Origin: Phoronis australis
Lineage: Eukaryota > Phoronida > Phoronidae
NCBI GenBank assembly: GCA_002633005.1
Contig: NMRA01000495.1
Coordinates: forward strand, 224,837 to 249,691
DNA: 24,855 nt
Direction: 5' to 3'
Below the pieces are notes generated by a model. That model was given only the letters and a program-made list of their open reading frames with translations. It did not search any database and was not told the DNA's origin. Below are positions 1 to 10,155 of this stretch, piece after piece. Made by a program: the position numbers and the translations under genes. Position 1 is the stretch's first letter; each line of letters opens with the position of its first letter.

Positions 1-547
1 CGCTGGAGTGTCTCTTGGGAATCCTTTTCATGGTGAACACGCTCACCCGTTCAGCAGGCTAACTGGTGTGCGAAACGACCGAATGGTTTTCTTGCTTGAA
101 GCTGATACTAATTGTCTCCCACTGATAGTTAGTTGCTGCCTTTCATGAAACCAAGACTTCTAATTAGATAAAGGGCATCATTCATCCATGTGAATAACTG
201 GATGCGAAAAAATTATAAATCGTAACTTCGTAAACATATTCGTATCATGTGCACATATTGCAGTTGTGATAGGTTTAGCTCTGGTATTAGCCAAACTACA
301 AGTTGTTCAAACTCCTACAATGTAGCTGACTTTGACTGGTTCGGGGTGACACTTGCAACCTTGTGCCTTAATTTTAGTCTGTTGCCATTAGAAACTGCTT
401 TTAACTTTTGCCATGTAGCTGCTAGCTCATAACCTTACAGAATAATGTGGCATGCAGTTCAGATGCATTATGGAGATCAAGCAAACTAAAGAAGGAGAGT
501 TTGTACAGATTGTAACTGTGAATTTTATTTATCTTTTTATATTACAG
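1..547 (+). other. Presumed ATPAF1 intron, left edge
   Basis: No reading frame here resembles ATPAF1 or another known protein. The small 61-codon frame at 247-432 has no splice context or motif. The stretch ends in the AG acceptor at 546-547, so it is best read as intron, with the upstream exons outside the window. Confidence 0.5.
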
Positions 548-2683
548 GCAGATGAATATCAGTCCATGTTTCAGAAAGCACAGCAGTGCACTCTGGTGTG
601 TATTTCAAACTTTATCTTGAAGTCATGTACAGTGACCATTAGGTCAGATAAGTCAAAATGACAAATCTATCTGTTTTGGTCAGATTCCAGATTGTAGGCT
701 TTTGAGTGAATATAAAAAGGGGTCGTTGGGGCTCACCTTTGATTACCAATTACCATTGCTGGAAGACATTTTTATTTTTTGTGCAGACATCTGTTTTCAG
801 TAATTGTATGTTGTAGTTTTTAAGACTATGTCCTTTTTGCTGTCAATTTCCTGTAATGGTACAATGTTTTCTGCCATTCCTTTTTCATTGTAGCTTCCTT
901 ATAAGTGTGCACTGGTTTGCAAAAAAGTGGCATGGATGCATTTTCGACTTCTACGTTTCTTCTATGTTTCCCAGAATTCCCTAAAATAACTTAAGGTGAT
1001 GTTACTGAAATTGTTAGTAGTATTTGTCGTGAATTTCCTGGCGGCGATGGTGTTATTATCACTTGTGTATTGTGAAAATCTGTCTTCAATCTCTCATAGT
1101 CAAGTGATTTCCTGTTTTACTGTGCAGTTTGTGTATCCATTACCTAAGCCGACTGGTTACGAGTTCATCCTGTCGCAGTGGTCTGGCCACGAATGTAATT
1201 TCACACCTCTGATATCATACCAGGTAAAGTACACGACTGCTACCTGTTTTGTTGTACCCAAGTGCTGTGTCTGGTTTAAAAGTTGCAGAACTTTTCCCAC
1301 TGTGTTAACTTTAAAGATACATAAACTGAAATTTGCTCCCTCGCGGGAAAGTCTCAATATCCTTGGGTCCACGGCTACTGTTTTTTTTACTTGACGATTC
1401 AAAAACTGACATTGCGAGTGCTACTTTTTGAGTAATTCTCCAATTTCACGCGATATGATTGACCAGTTGTCAAGTAGAGTCTTGAGTTATACTCTGTGGT
1501 CATGGGCTTGGTCTTGTTTTATTGACTCCTTAACATTTTTCCAATTTTGAGCAAAATAATATTCAAATTAATCTGCTTTCATTTTTCAAAAGGCTTCTGA
1601 GTAACCTAAAAGCTTGTCTGATGGCAGGTAAATATTTGAAATAACCTAAGAAATAAAATTTTACTGATGTGCCATCTTGTGGTGTAAATTGGAGAAATTT
1701 CACCATAGAATGAAGTGCTTACTGAGCAACTAATTAATTTCTTTTTCCGTCACATTGTTGCAGAATATACAGTGTATCAAATCTCCTTTTATTTCAGAAA
1801 CATCAAGAAAATTCACCTACTTGCATGAGTTTGATACACTATCCAGAACTGATAGATGACAAAGGGATAGTTTTAATGGCAGGTGAATTTGACAGTGAGG
1901 TCTTGGTAAGTTGATGATCTGTTAGTATTCTTTAGCCTCGAAGTGGGAAACTGAATGTTTTGTCTGCATGATGGTTATATTGCCCACGGTATAGGAAACA
2001 CAACTATTACCTTGGGACATCCGGCATTGGCGACTGTTGGTTTTTTAATTTAATTTTGCAATCTGTACAAAAAAGTGATGACTTTACTGTGATCAGAATG
2101 CAGCTCAAATACTGAAAAGTTGTAAACTGTATTGAAAGCTCAATTTTGAAGTAGGCAGCTCTGCCGTAGAAGACGAGAAGTGTTAGTTTGCTCTGTTTCA
2201 CCACTCAATTTTTGCGATTTGCCAGTGTGTGATACGTGGTGTCCCAAGGTAATAGTCGTATTACCTAAACACCATTCAGTATCTCCTTTGAAGGTTTGTC
2301 TTAGCAAGCAGTACCTTTGTGCTTTCAGAACCATGGTATGTTAGTATAATTTCTCATAGAACACGCACGACGTCATTAAACCTGGATAGTATGTATTGAT
2401 TTTTATTTGGATGTGTTAATTTATATTCGTATATAAACTAAAAAGTTCTTACTAGTGAATGCTACTAGCATATTTCATAAGTTTGCCAATGGGCTGTTTT
2501 GTCTCATTGCAGAAAGCCCAGGAGGCCACTATTCTGGCCCAACAGGTTCAGTTCTATTACGGGCTGAGTCGACACCGAGAGAGATTTGAGCTAGTGCGAC
2601 TGTTCAACAATTCACCGCGCGACTTCAACTATATGGCACTGATCAGTCACTTTGAGAAACTGGGGCTGGGATTTGCCAGTTGA
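548..2683 (+). CDS. ATPAF1: ATPAF1, mitochondrial F1-ATPase assembly factor 1 (3' part, four exons)
   Basis: ATPAF1 (yeast Atp11) is a mitochondrial matrix chaperone that binds F1 beta subunits before they join alpha subunits in ATP synthase. I read four coding exons: 548-595 (16 codons), 1128-1223 (32), 1798-1905 (36) and 2513-2683 (56 plus TGA). Each starts after an AG acceptor and ends at GT (gtgtgt, gtaaag, gtaagt). All four are multiples of three and join in phase 0, giving the last 140 residues of a family usually about 300-330 long. Recognisable family stretches are FVYPLPKPTGYEFILSQW, HYPELIDDKGIVLM, EATILAQQVQFYYG and FNYMALISHFEKLGLG. The mitochondrial presequence and N-terminal half must lie left of the window; I found no exon for them in 1-547. 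The donor of the 48-bp exon is weak, so that boundary is the least certain. Confidence 0.88.
2003..2256. mobile_element. Possible 254-bp MITE with 17-bp terminal inverted repeats in the last ATPAF1 intron
   Basis: A 17-bp sequence, ACTATTACCTTGGGACA, at 2003-2019 is repeated exactly in inverted orientation at 2240-2256. It encloses a non-coding body. Size and layout fit a miniature inverted-repeat transposable element. No clear target-site duplication flanks it, so an old insertion or a chance inverted pair remains possible. Confidence 0.4.
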
Positions 2684-3888
2684 TAGTGGCTGGCACTGTA
2701 GATTCCTCTACACAGTGGTGTGTGTGTACTACATTTTTGTCAGGATCAAGCTGGTGTTTCACAAAGCTGTTCTGGTAAAGTGGTGACTGCACAATCAGTT
2801 GTCTTCTGGAACTAGCCAAGGGAGACAACTTTGTTTTCTCGTAAGAACTAAAGCATTATGTAGATGTCAATAAGGTAAATACTGCCATGATTAGGGTGCC
2901 ACCATTTTACATACTCATCCCAATCAACTGGCTGAGACTTCTGATTGTTCCACGAGTCTGAAGTCATCATCAAGAACCAATCAGATGACTTAGCCACTGA
3001 TTCGACTGAACCGATGAAGTCAATCAAAGGCAGCCAAAGGATTAGGTATATCCTAGAATACTGTATAATTATGTATTGAAGCCCATACGCCATTATATGA
3101 AGCTGTGCCTATAGCTGGAATTAGGATCGTGCGCCTGTATGTGACACATTTTTAAATCTGAGGAGCAAATTTCCAAAATATGTGTCTTGAAAAGTACCCG
3201 TATGTGAAGCTTAGGTGCATGGGCTTTAAAGTGAAATGCTCCATTAAAAAGTTTAATCTTCGAAATAAAACATCATTTCAGATATCAGCACATGAGTCTT
3301 AATTCGCACTTATACCAAAAACAAAACAAAAATGTGAAATATAAAAAACACTGGTTGCTCTGCTCATCATTGTCCAACTCTTGCTTACAGTGATAACTGA
3401 GTCACCAAACATAAAGTTGGCATTGCTTTCTTTGGTTAGTTATCTTGGAACAGTTTCACAGGGTGATGGAATGTGTTTGTTGTCGGCTCTGGTATAACTA
3501 AGTTACTCTTTTTGATAACACAATGACAAATTCATCCTCCGGCAATTATAGGCAAAATGAACAAGGTGGAACCGAACTAAATTGTGAAATAAACAGTGAC
3601 ACCAGGTAGAAGGGTATACAAGCAGAGGGTGCGTATGTAACACACGGTAGGAAGCCCACAAGCATAACGGAACAGAGTCAGCGTGCGGTACACACCTGCT
3701 CATTCGTGACTGATCAATAGAAACTCGAAAATCTACGCTATCCTAGTCATATTGCACGACCACGACACCTGGTGACGAACTTGACTTCAGTGCTATGGGA
3801 AGGATGGCCTGGTAATCGAGTGTTTAGATAGAAAAATAGAGGACAAATAAAAGACTTGTCGGATTCTCCGAAGTGAATAACATTAGAG
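2684..3888. other. Convergent 3' region between ATPAF1 and the endoglycoceramidase gene
   Basis: ATPAF1 (+) and the endoglycoceramidase gene (-) end towards each other here. I see no further exon. The stretch should hold both 3' untranslated regions. Plus-strand AATAAA hexamers occur at 3264-3269, 3588-3593 and 3846-3851; the first is the most economical ATPAF1 signal. No TTTATT (AATAAA on the minus strand) was seen close to the end of the minus-strand gene. Confidence 0.45.
3264..3269 (+). terminator. Candidate ATPAF1 polyadenylation signal
   Basis: This AATAAA hexamer lies 580 bp downstream of the ATPAF1 stop codon and is the first one on the plus strand. Its use is inferred from position only. 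Confidence 0.35.
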
Positions 3889-5391
3889 TCACTTAGGCAA
3901 AATAGAAACGAAAACTTCTCTAGAGCTTCTCAACAACTTTTCCCGCACCAGTTTAACTAACACGCAGGAGGATGATTGGTCCCACGACCACGATAAACCA
4001 CTACTGAGTACCACTGAGAATCCATTAGGAAAATGAATACGCGGAATGAAAATCTCCGTCGGCAGTTCGATTGATGCGTCGACGATGTATCGGAAGTGGA
4101 ATTTAAAAGTGGTCGCATTGAAGTTCATGAACGTCGGGAACCCGGCGACTGCGCGTGCATACACTCTCGCAAACGCTTTCGCAACGGACATGTCGAGAGA
4201 GCCACTAGAGGAGAAGAACTGAGAGTCCCAGTATGTCCAGGATACTAAGTTGTCGTCAGCTTGCTTCATTATGTACTCACATTCGATTGTCCCTTTGGAA
4301 GTGTTTGAATTATCAGGAGCACATAAACCGAACTCTGTCAGAAACGTCGGTATGCTTAAATGGCCAGAATCTTCTCTTATTGACTTGAAAACCTGAGGAC
4401 CGAGAACTTCATCACAAATGTCCCGTTTCCATCCTGTATAGGGGTCAATGTGTGCGCCGTTGATGATCCAGCAATAGTAATGCCAAGCGAGAACAGATCG
4501 ATTGTTGTACCCCGCGCCACCTGGAGGCGAATCAAAACCGGTACCAAGAATGGAGTCGTTGAACACTACGGCGGTCGTGGTTGGTTCGAAAAAAATCAAG
4601 GTGTCATTGTCAACTTCGCGTATGGCACCATTCAAACGATCATACATCGGCTTGAGGTTGTACTTTCCAGCAATCCCAGGAAGAACAATCAATGGGTCGC
4701 CATAGACATCACCGGCCCATGGCTCGTTAATCAACTCGTAACCGATTACACTTGTTGTCGTTTTAAACAAGGACGCCACTTGTTTCCACATTTCAAGGAA
4801 ATAATCAAGCGTTTTGCCTTTATTATCGTAAAAACTCTGAAATGCAAAGCTACACGCCTCCGTCAAATACACTTCCCACCAACTGGACGTTTTATTTCCC
4901 TTGAATGGCCACGGGAACTTATTTTTCGGTTTGGGCAGTTTTTCAAATACCCACGGCGGTACGCCGTCATAGGTTGTGAACTTACTTGACAAGCCATCCT
5001 GATGGACGTCCAGTAACGAATAGATACCATATTGAGCAAACTTGTCAACAATACGTTTTAAAACGTCTATGTAAGTTTGATTATAAGCACCTTCAGACGG
5101 CTGCAGCCCTGACCACATAGTTCCTAGTCGAATAACATTGAATCCCCACGATTTGTAGTATTTTAGCCGCGTTTCGTTGAGCGCTTGAGGGTCGAACCAC
5201 GGGAATTCCTTTACAACTGAGTTAGCACCATGAAACAATCGTATCCTTCTCGAGCTGTCCACCAGCCACTGACCTCTGGCGGATATACGACCAAGAGGGT
5301 TGGGATGAGAATTCTCGATGGCATAAAGTCTAAAGAAAAAGAGCTGCACCACAAGTGTAAAGATTCCGCAGAACAGACCATTCCAAAACAT
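3889..5391 (-). CDS. Endoglycoceramidase (EGCase), glycoside hydrolase family 5
   Basis: EGCases hydrolyse the bond between the glycan and ceramide of glycosphingolipids, acting in the secretory pathway or outside the cell. The frame runs to 5433, but a good splice acceptor (intron ending at 5397, sequence TTTCTTTGTGTTTTGCAG) sits just upstream of the ATG at 5389-5391, so I start there: 500 residues, close to known cnidarian EGCases. Residues 1-26 form a hydrophobic signal peptide. GH5 landmarks follow in order: FHGAN (53-57), NVIRLGTMW (85-93), LLDVHQDG (126-133), ELINEPWAGD with the proposed acid/base Glu223, WHYYC (303-307), FLTEFGLC with the proposed nucleophile Glu353, and WTYWDS (385-390). 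Residues after about 403 should form the small C-terminal beta-sandwich. Several NxS/T sites fit secretion. The body is a single intact exon with all catalytic residues present. Confidence 0.93.
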   Translation of the reverse strand: MFWNGLFCGIFTLVVQLFFFRLYAIENSHPNPLGRISARGQWLVDSSRRIRLFHGANSVVKEFPWFDPQALNETRLKYYKSWGFNVIRLGTMWSGLQPSEGAYNQTYIDVLKRIVDKFAQYGIYSLLDVHQDGLSSKFTTYDGVPPWVFEKLPKPKNKFPWPFKGNKTSSWWEVYLTEACSFAFQSFYDNKGKTLDYFLEMWKQVASLFKTTTSVIGYELINEPWAGDVYGDPLIVLPGIAGKYNLKPMYDRLNGAIREVDNDTLIFFEPTTTAVVFNDSILGTGFDSPPGGAGYNNRSVLAWHYYCWIINGAHIDPYTGWKRDICDEVLGPQVFKSIREDSGHLSIPTFLTEFGLCAPDNSNTSKGTIECEYIMKQADDNLVSWTYWDSQFFSSSGSLDMSVAKAFARVYARAVAGFPTFMNFNATTFKFHFRYIVDASIELPTEIFIPRIHFPNGFSVVLSSGLSWSWDQSSSCVLVKLVREKLLRSSREVFVSILPK

Positions 5392-6274
5392 GTCTTCTGC
5401 AAAACACAAAGAAATAAATTTCAAAAGGGGCAATTTTCAATTTGCTTGTAAGCAAACGAAACGAAAACTTTCATGCTCTCATGGTAACGAAATGCTTATA
5501 TCTACTTCAGTTTTTATCCAAGAAGCAACTACTTAAGCTCTGTTTAAGAATCAGATCACGAAACCACATGCTATATATTTTGTAAACAATTATGAATTGT
5601 CTAGTTTTTACAGTAAACTATCCTCAGCTTTATGTGCGATCTTCATTAAAAAAGTTAGGGCGAATCCGTTTGCTTGCAAGTGTTCTCATCTACAACACAG
5701 AAAATTTGGGAATTTATTCACTAAATACTCGGTAAGAGTAAACATACAGTAACAACTCACACAAAACTCGTTTTTAGGGTCTAATAATCCTGTTCCTGAA
5801 GCATATACAGCTGACCCATTTCAATTTTTTACCCAAAAAAGGCAGGTCTTCACCACTCAAAGATGACCGATCTTTAAAGTACACATTTGTAGCCAATTTT
5901 CCCCAAAATTAAACTCTAATACTAATCGAAGGATATGTAATCTCCACTGAACTTGAGGACGTCATGGGATACCATTTCAAACAATGTCGCTGACAGGCAC
6001 CTGTGCTGTATACAATGTACTACAGGAGTGGCGTGACATGCTTGGCTTGTTCCGAGCGGCGGTCTCGACTTTTAAAACAGTACACACCATGGATTTTTGC
6101 ACATTTTAAATTACCGGTGGCCACAGACTAAATGTATGACGTAAATTTTAGCTAAACCCATTTTGTGTAATTAGCTCTAAATTTTGATTTTTCTTTCAAT
6201 TTTGCCAATTTTCACATTGGCCGCCATGTGACGTCATAGGTTGAACACAAGAGATCAGTGACTAGCATTGAACA
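5392..6274. other. EGCase upstream region and leader intron; otherwise featureless
   Basis: The intron acceptor for the EGCase gene is at 5397-5398 on the minus strand. A possible matching donor (GTGAGT) lies at 5760-5755, which would give a leader intron of about 364 bp and a first exon upstream of 5761. This pairing is a guess. No other gene is visible. A CRE-like TGACGTCA at 6231-6238 lies near the right end and more likely serves the plus-strand frame at 6275. Confidence 0.3.
6231..6238. promoter_or_regulatory. CRE palindrome TGACGTCA upstream of the acidic reading frame
   Basis: A perfect 8-bp cAMP-response-element palindrome, TGACGTCA, lies about 40 bp before the ATG at 6275, following the CpG-containing GGCCGCCATG. 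Such sites are common in core promoters of housekeeping genes. Promoter activity is inferred. Confidence 0.35.
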
Positions 6275-6541
6275 ATGGCGGAGAGCAGGGAATTTGAAAG
6301 CGACGACGATTATGAGCAAGAACTGAACAAATACTATGAAGAAACGTAAGGGAATGGTGGCCAGGATGAGGAAATGGGGTTGCACGAAAGCGAGAACAAG
6401 TTTAATGTGCTTCCGGCTGCGTACTTTTCTACTTTGAGCGTTACGAACTGGATCCTCCCGCGAGAGAAGCGGTCTCGGGCTCAGCGAGTCAACCCAGTCA
6501 TCACAGACGATCCTGAGTTAAGAGCTGATGTTTCTGAATGA
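6275..6541 (+). pseudogene. Acidic N-terminal reading frame with internal TAA or splice donor; unknown protein
   Basis: From the ATG at 6275 the frame begins MAESREFESDDDYEQELNKY, then meets TAA at 6347-6349 and stays open in the same frame for 63 more codons to TGA at 6539-6541. The later part (for example NKFNVLPAAYFSTLSVTNWI) also looks protein-like. There are two readings. The TAA may be a disabling mutation in an 88-codon frame. Alternatively the sequence AAACGTAAGG is a splice donor with exon 1 ending at 6346, and the continuing open frame is chance. Acidic starts like this occur both in host nuclear proteins and in transposase genes. I do not recognise the family. The surroundings are CpG-rich relative to the rest of the window. 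Confidence 0.4.
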
Positions 6542-7329
6542 TAAATATTGTCCTTTATTGAACTAGGTCTTCATCGTAACGTCTCCTGTGACTGGAGTCG
6601 AAACACGAGTTCTCAAAGTGGGGCAGAACACAGAGTGGCCCCGGACCGCATCGCTTGGTCCACGATGACGTCCTACACTCTCGTTCGGCGCACGAAGCGA
6701 TGCCACTTCTGCGCAACTTTGGTGTCCTTCGGAACACCGAGACGTTCTCCGCCTGGCTGCTGTCGCTGCAGCCTCCGGAAACACATTTTTGATCCCTCTA
6801 CGAACATTCTCGACGCTAAATGTACTTTGCTTTCTCTTCACTCTATACACTTTGTATCTGATCCGAACAGTATGGCGAACGACTTCGGTACAACCCGTGA
6901 CGCTGTACATAATTATTATTTTTTTAATTTTTGCGTGTTTATGAGCTGTGCACTAAAGGCATTGAAATCAAGTAAGATATAATAATAAATAAATATATGA
7001 ATGTGAGCGTGACTGTGCGCGCGAATGTTTATACTGTTTGGCTTTATTGTATTTGCATTACGATAACAATAAAACTTTTTGAGTCAAAAAAAAATTATTT
7101 TGAGGTACTAGAGTCATGTTGTGTACACTTTAAGTGCCACCGTCTCGACTGGCCGGAAACTTTTCGGCGAATTATGCCTCACACTGATTAAAACAGTAAA
7201 GTACCTTTTGCGCATAGTGGGACACCTTTGGAGGCCGTCGATGTCTTTTAATTCTTTCCAACTCGAACAACTACTGCCGTAATCAAACTTTTTCTTCGAG
7301 CAGTCCTTCATTCAATTGCCTAAATCGGC
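6542..7329. other. No assignable gene; CpG-rich then AT-rich
   Basis: 6542-6910 is open on both strands (a plus frame of 144 codons and a minus frame of 115), which is typical of CpG-rich sequence and does not prove coding. The minus strand at 6555-6737 contains a Cys-rich piece with PLCVLPHF that faintly recalls the C-terminal zinc-binding tail of piggyBac-like proteins, but the Cys spacing does not match. 6911-7329 is AT-rich with an AATAAA near 7069 and no gene I can support. Confidence 0.25.
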
Positions 7330-8085
7330 AACTGTATGAGCTAGCACCGTTTGAGGCAATTGACAATTTGTCTGTCATGTGTCATTTGATGTTCATTGCG
7401 GCACGGCTATTGATTTTAAGTCAGTTTTAGCCGTTACCAAGAATATATAAGTGGCTCAAACTTTCAGAGGTATACCGTGGTTGAATTTTTGGGATTTCTG
7501 GCGGGCAAAACCCTAAATTTATTTTGTCTGTCATAGGTCATTTAGTGACTAGTGACATGTATTGAATCACGTGGAATTGTTTTTGTGGTACCTCGAATGT
7601 AGCCTATATGAGCTAGCTTATTTTGGGGGTCCGTTTTGGGTTTCTGGTGGACCCTTTCCTGAGTGCAATTTGTCTGTCATGGGTCATTCGATGTTCACTG
7701 CAGTACTGTTATTAGTTTAATTTAAATCAGTTTTAGCTGGTTGCTCGAATATCTAATCTAGCTCAAATTATCAATGGCATGTGACTGTTGTTGACATTTT
7801 GGGGGAATCTGGCAGGCACAACCCAGGGTGTATTTTGTCTGTCATGGGGCATTTAGTGATCACTGACATGTATTGAATCATATGGAATTCATTTTTTGTG
7901 GTACCTTGAATGTATGAGCTAGCTCAATTTTGGGGGTCCTTTTGGTTTCTACCGGACCCATTCCACAGTGCAATTCGTCTGTCACGGGTCATTCGGTGTT
8001 CAGTGCGGTTCTATTGTCCATTTTAAATCAGTTTTGGTCGATACCTCGGATGTCTAATCTAGCGAAATTTTTGGACCCCTTGTAA
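7330..8085 (+). repeat. Dimeric tandem repeat, unit about 305 bp, about 2.5 copies
   Basis: The motif GTCTGTCAtgGGTCATT recurs at 7370, 7526, 7672, 7837 and 7977. Copies 1, 3 and 5 are alike (they continue into TTCGATGTTCAGTGC-like sequence). Copies 2 and 4 are alike (they continue into TAGTGA...TGACATGTATTGAATCA). The true unit is therefore a dimer of two related half-units of roughly 140-165 bp: 302 and 305 bp between odd copies, 311 bp between even copies. Other shared words are ATGAGCTAGCTCAATTTTGG and TTTAAATCAGTTTTAGC. The copies are clearly diverged, so the array is not recent. No coding frame runs through it. Confidence 0.75.
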
Positions 8086-8572
8086 GGTCCCCAGGGGTCA
8101 CATCCGAGTGCAGATAACGGCAGACGTCCATCCTTATATAAGTACTGAGATGGACTCTAAGTGCTCCTAGCGCCTTATGATCAGATGTTGGTACTTGTTC
8201 ATCTATGCTAAGTGCTCTGGGCTGCCGGTCTAATATTCTAATATCGCCGCATGTTTCTACAAGGAAGTGTGCCTTGCAATTGGTCAATTTTTTATGAGTC
8301 GAGTTTCGAGTTGGTCTATCGAGATTAGACCTCGCGGGCCCCATAACGCTACCTCGATGATCAATGTTATCAAACCAGATTTTTGCTGATTAGTATATAT
8401 AGCAAACGATGCAAGGTTCACATGGTGGCTAAAACGCTAGCGTAGTCGCCAGAGCAGCAATAAACGCCAATGAATGTGAAGGCTCACCTAAGCTGGCGCT
8501 CTTCTGTAGGATTGATTTACCGTAAAACTACTAGCGCTTTCGCAAGCATTGATTTTTGTAACCGGGTGGCTC
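8086..8572. other. Unassigned segment between the tandem array and the LTR-like segment
   Basis: A 96-codon open frame lies on the minus strand (8054-8344) and overlaps the end of the tandem array. I do not recognise it, and the overlap with repeat sequence argues against a host gene. The rest is non-coding. Confidence 0.25.
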
Positions 8573-9169
8573 TGTGACGGGAGCGCCGTCTATTGACGAA
8601 GTCGTGAGTTAAGTCGAGTCGTCAGTTGAGACCAAGTTTAGTTCCAGAAGCTAGAGTGGGTTATTATATTTTAAAGGGGTGAGATGGTCAATTCCTTATT
8701 TGGTACTTCCGATGACGAAAATTTTAGTTGTATTTTGATTGATTTTTACATTTAACTTGAGACCCCTATTTTATCGTCATTTGGAATATTCGCGGTGCGG
8801 ATTCACCTATAAAAATGGGCCCCACACGCTCAAACTTCGGATTATACCGGGTCTCGTTTCTATCCGGTAAGAACCTCAACTTTTTAACTCTATCGGGTCT
8901 CGTTACTCGCTATACGGTTAGAGTCTCGACTTCTCAACTTTTTAGCTTTTACTTTAGCTTACAAATTTTTCATTACTCGACTTTGGGTACTAACTTAGGC
9001 GATTTGGGAGCCGATCCAAACAAAGTGAGGGTACGATGACGACGGAACCAGATTGAAGCTTATGATGTCTTGTAAGTTTATAGCTTTGTATTTTGTATTT
9101 AGCGAATAATAAACTCAGTACATTTATCTACTTATCTCTTGTTTCTCGCTCTATTTTAAGTTGTCACCA
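8573..9169 (+). mobile_element. LTR-like segment (possible solo LTR of a Ty3/gypsy-type element)
   Basis: The stretch begins TGTGACGGGAGCGCC and ends TTGTCACCA, so it has TG...CA-type ends with a short imperfect inverted repeat. A TATAAAAA box lies at 8808-8815, and an AATAAA at 9108-9113 followed by T-rich sequence fits an R/U5 layout. Inside, short C/T-rich words (GGGTCTCGTT-like) repeat. I found no matching second LTR in the window, no retroviral-type coding sequence and no convincing 5-bp target duplication, so the assignment is tentative. Confidence 0.33.
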
Positions 9170-10155
9170 GGGTTCTCTCGTATGCGATTCGAACGAGTGA
9201 AAAAGCACAACGCTGCAAATATTTTTATCGACATTTTAGGTACCTAAGTAGATCGGTGCCATGATGCGCTCCGCCGATTCCCATTACAGCTCAACGAGGC
9301 CTTGGTTCAAAGAGGCCTTTATCGTCACATCAGTAAATTATATAATAGCAAGGGTGAACGTATTTTGACATCGGTGTGAAGCCGCGTCGACTCAGGTGGT
9401 GAGGAAACAAACCAACTGCTCGGGCGAAAATTACGACTGAGTCATTCGGGACAGCTCATCTACCATACTAACGGCAGGCGTTTTAGCCAGTGAAACTCAG
9501 AGCCCAGTCATGTGATCGAGTCTAGTACGAGTCAATCACAAACAGCACATGTGAAACACAGTATTTCACTACAACTGCATAGCAATGCTGAGTCATCCTG
9601 CCCGCCGAGGCACGCGCCGCAGTCCGACAGAGCATTCTCCGTTCAGTTTGGCTACGTGTTCTGAGTTGGTTGTTCGCCGAGCTGCCAGATACGCCGTGTT
9701 TTGCAGTCCGGTCACGAGTTGGTCAGATATAATAACTCAGAGAGTTCACAACCTTGTGAGTGAGCCCGGAGTGCGTAGCCGGCATGGGAATGAAGCGCGG
9801 TTACACGTACGTACCAAAGAAAATAGGCCTATACTCACGTTTTTGACTGAAGGAAGTTTCGAACCACTTTCGAATTCTTGAATACAAACACGATTGCTTA
9901 AAATATGTGATACCTTAGCTGGTATCTTGACAACTTTATCAAGTCATGATTATCTGGTTTCATAAGAGAGTTTCATAACAAGCGGCGGTGCACCGTATGA
10001 CGCTGCATTCGGTTATTATTGTATACATGTATGTAGTTAGTTGCAAAGGCCGAGTCGAATAACTAGGTTATCGAATAAATAGGTTATTGCAGTCACATGA
10101 TTCGTGTCAATAACAGCTAGTCACATGACATTGGCGCGGGAGTAATTTAAAGCAA
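9170..10155. other. No supported gene
   Basis: The longest frame (plus strand, 9585-9881, 98 codons) is Arg/Ser-rich, has no recognisable domain, and falls in a CpG-rich patch where open frames are expected by chance. Near 10060-10090 the word AGGTTAT recurs. I see no tRNA, exon chain or transposon end. Confidence 0.3.

Noticed and set aside
4450-4989. 179-codon plus-strand frame with an initial Met
   Set aside because: It lies wholly antisense to the endoglycoceramidase coding exon, whose motifs are unmistakable. The open antisense frame is a codon-use shadow.
6555-6737. Minus-strand Cys-containing frame with PLCVLPHF, faintly like a piggyBac C-terminal zinc tail
   Set aside because: The Cys/His spacing does not match the family, no DDE-region motifs are nearby, and the stretch is open in several frames because it is CpG-rich.
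7330-8085. CRISPR-like array
   Set aside because: The repeats are long, diverged and separated by related rather than unique spacers; this is a satellite-type tandem repeat in a eukaryotic genome.
8054-8344. 96-codon minus-strand frame
   Set aside because: It overlaps the diverged tandem array and matches no family I know.
9186-9210. GATTCGAAC near 9186 as the B box of a tRNA gene
   Set aside because: No matching A box, acceptor stem or cloverleaf arms could be formed around it.
9585-9881. 98-codon plus-strand frame
   Set aside because: Arg/Ser-rich, no domain, no splice sites or promoter context, in a CpG-rich patch.
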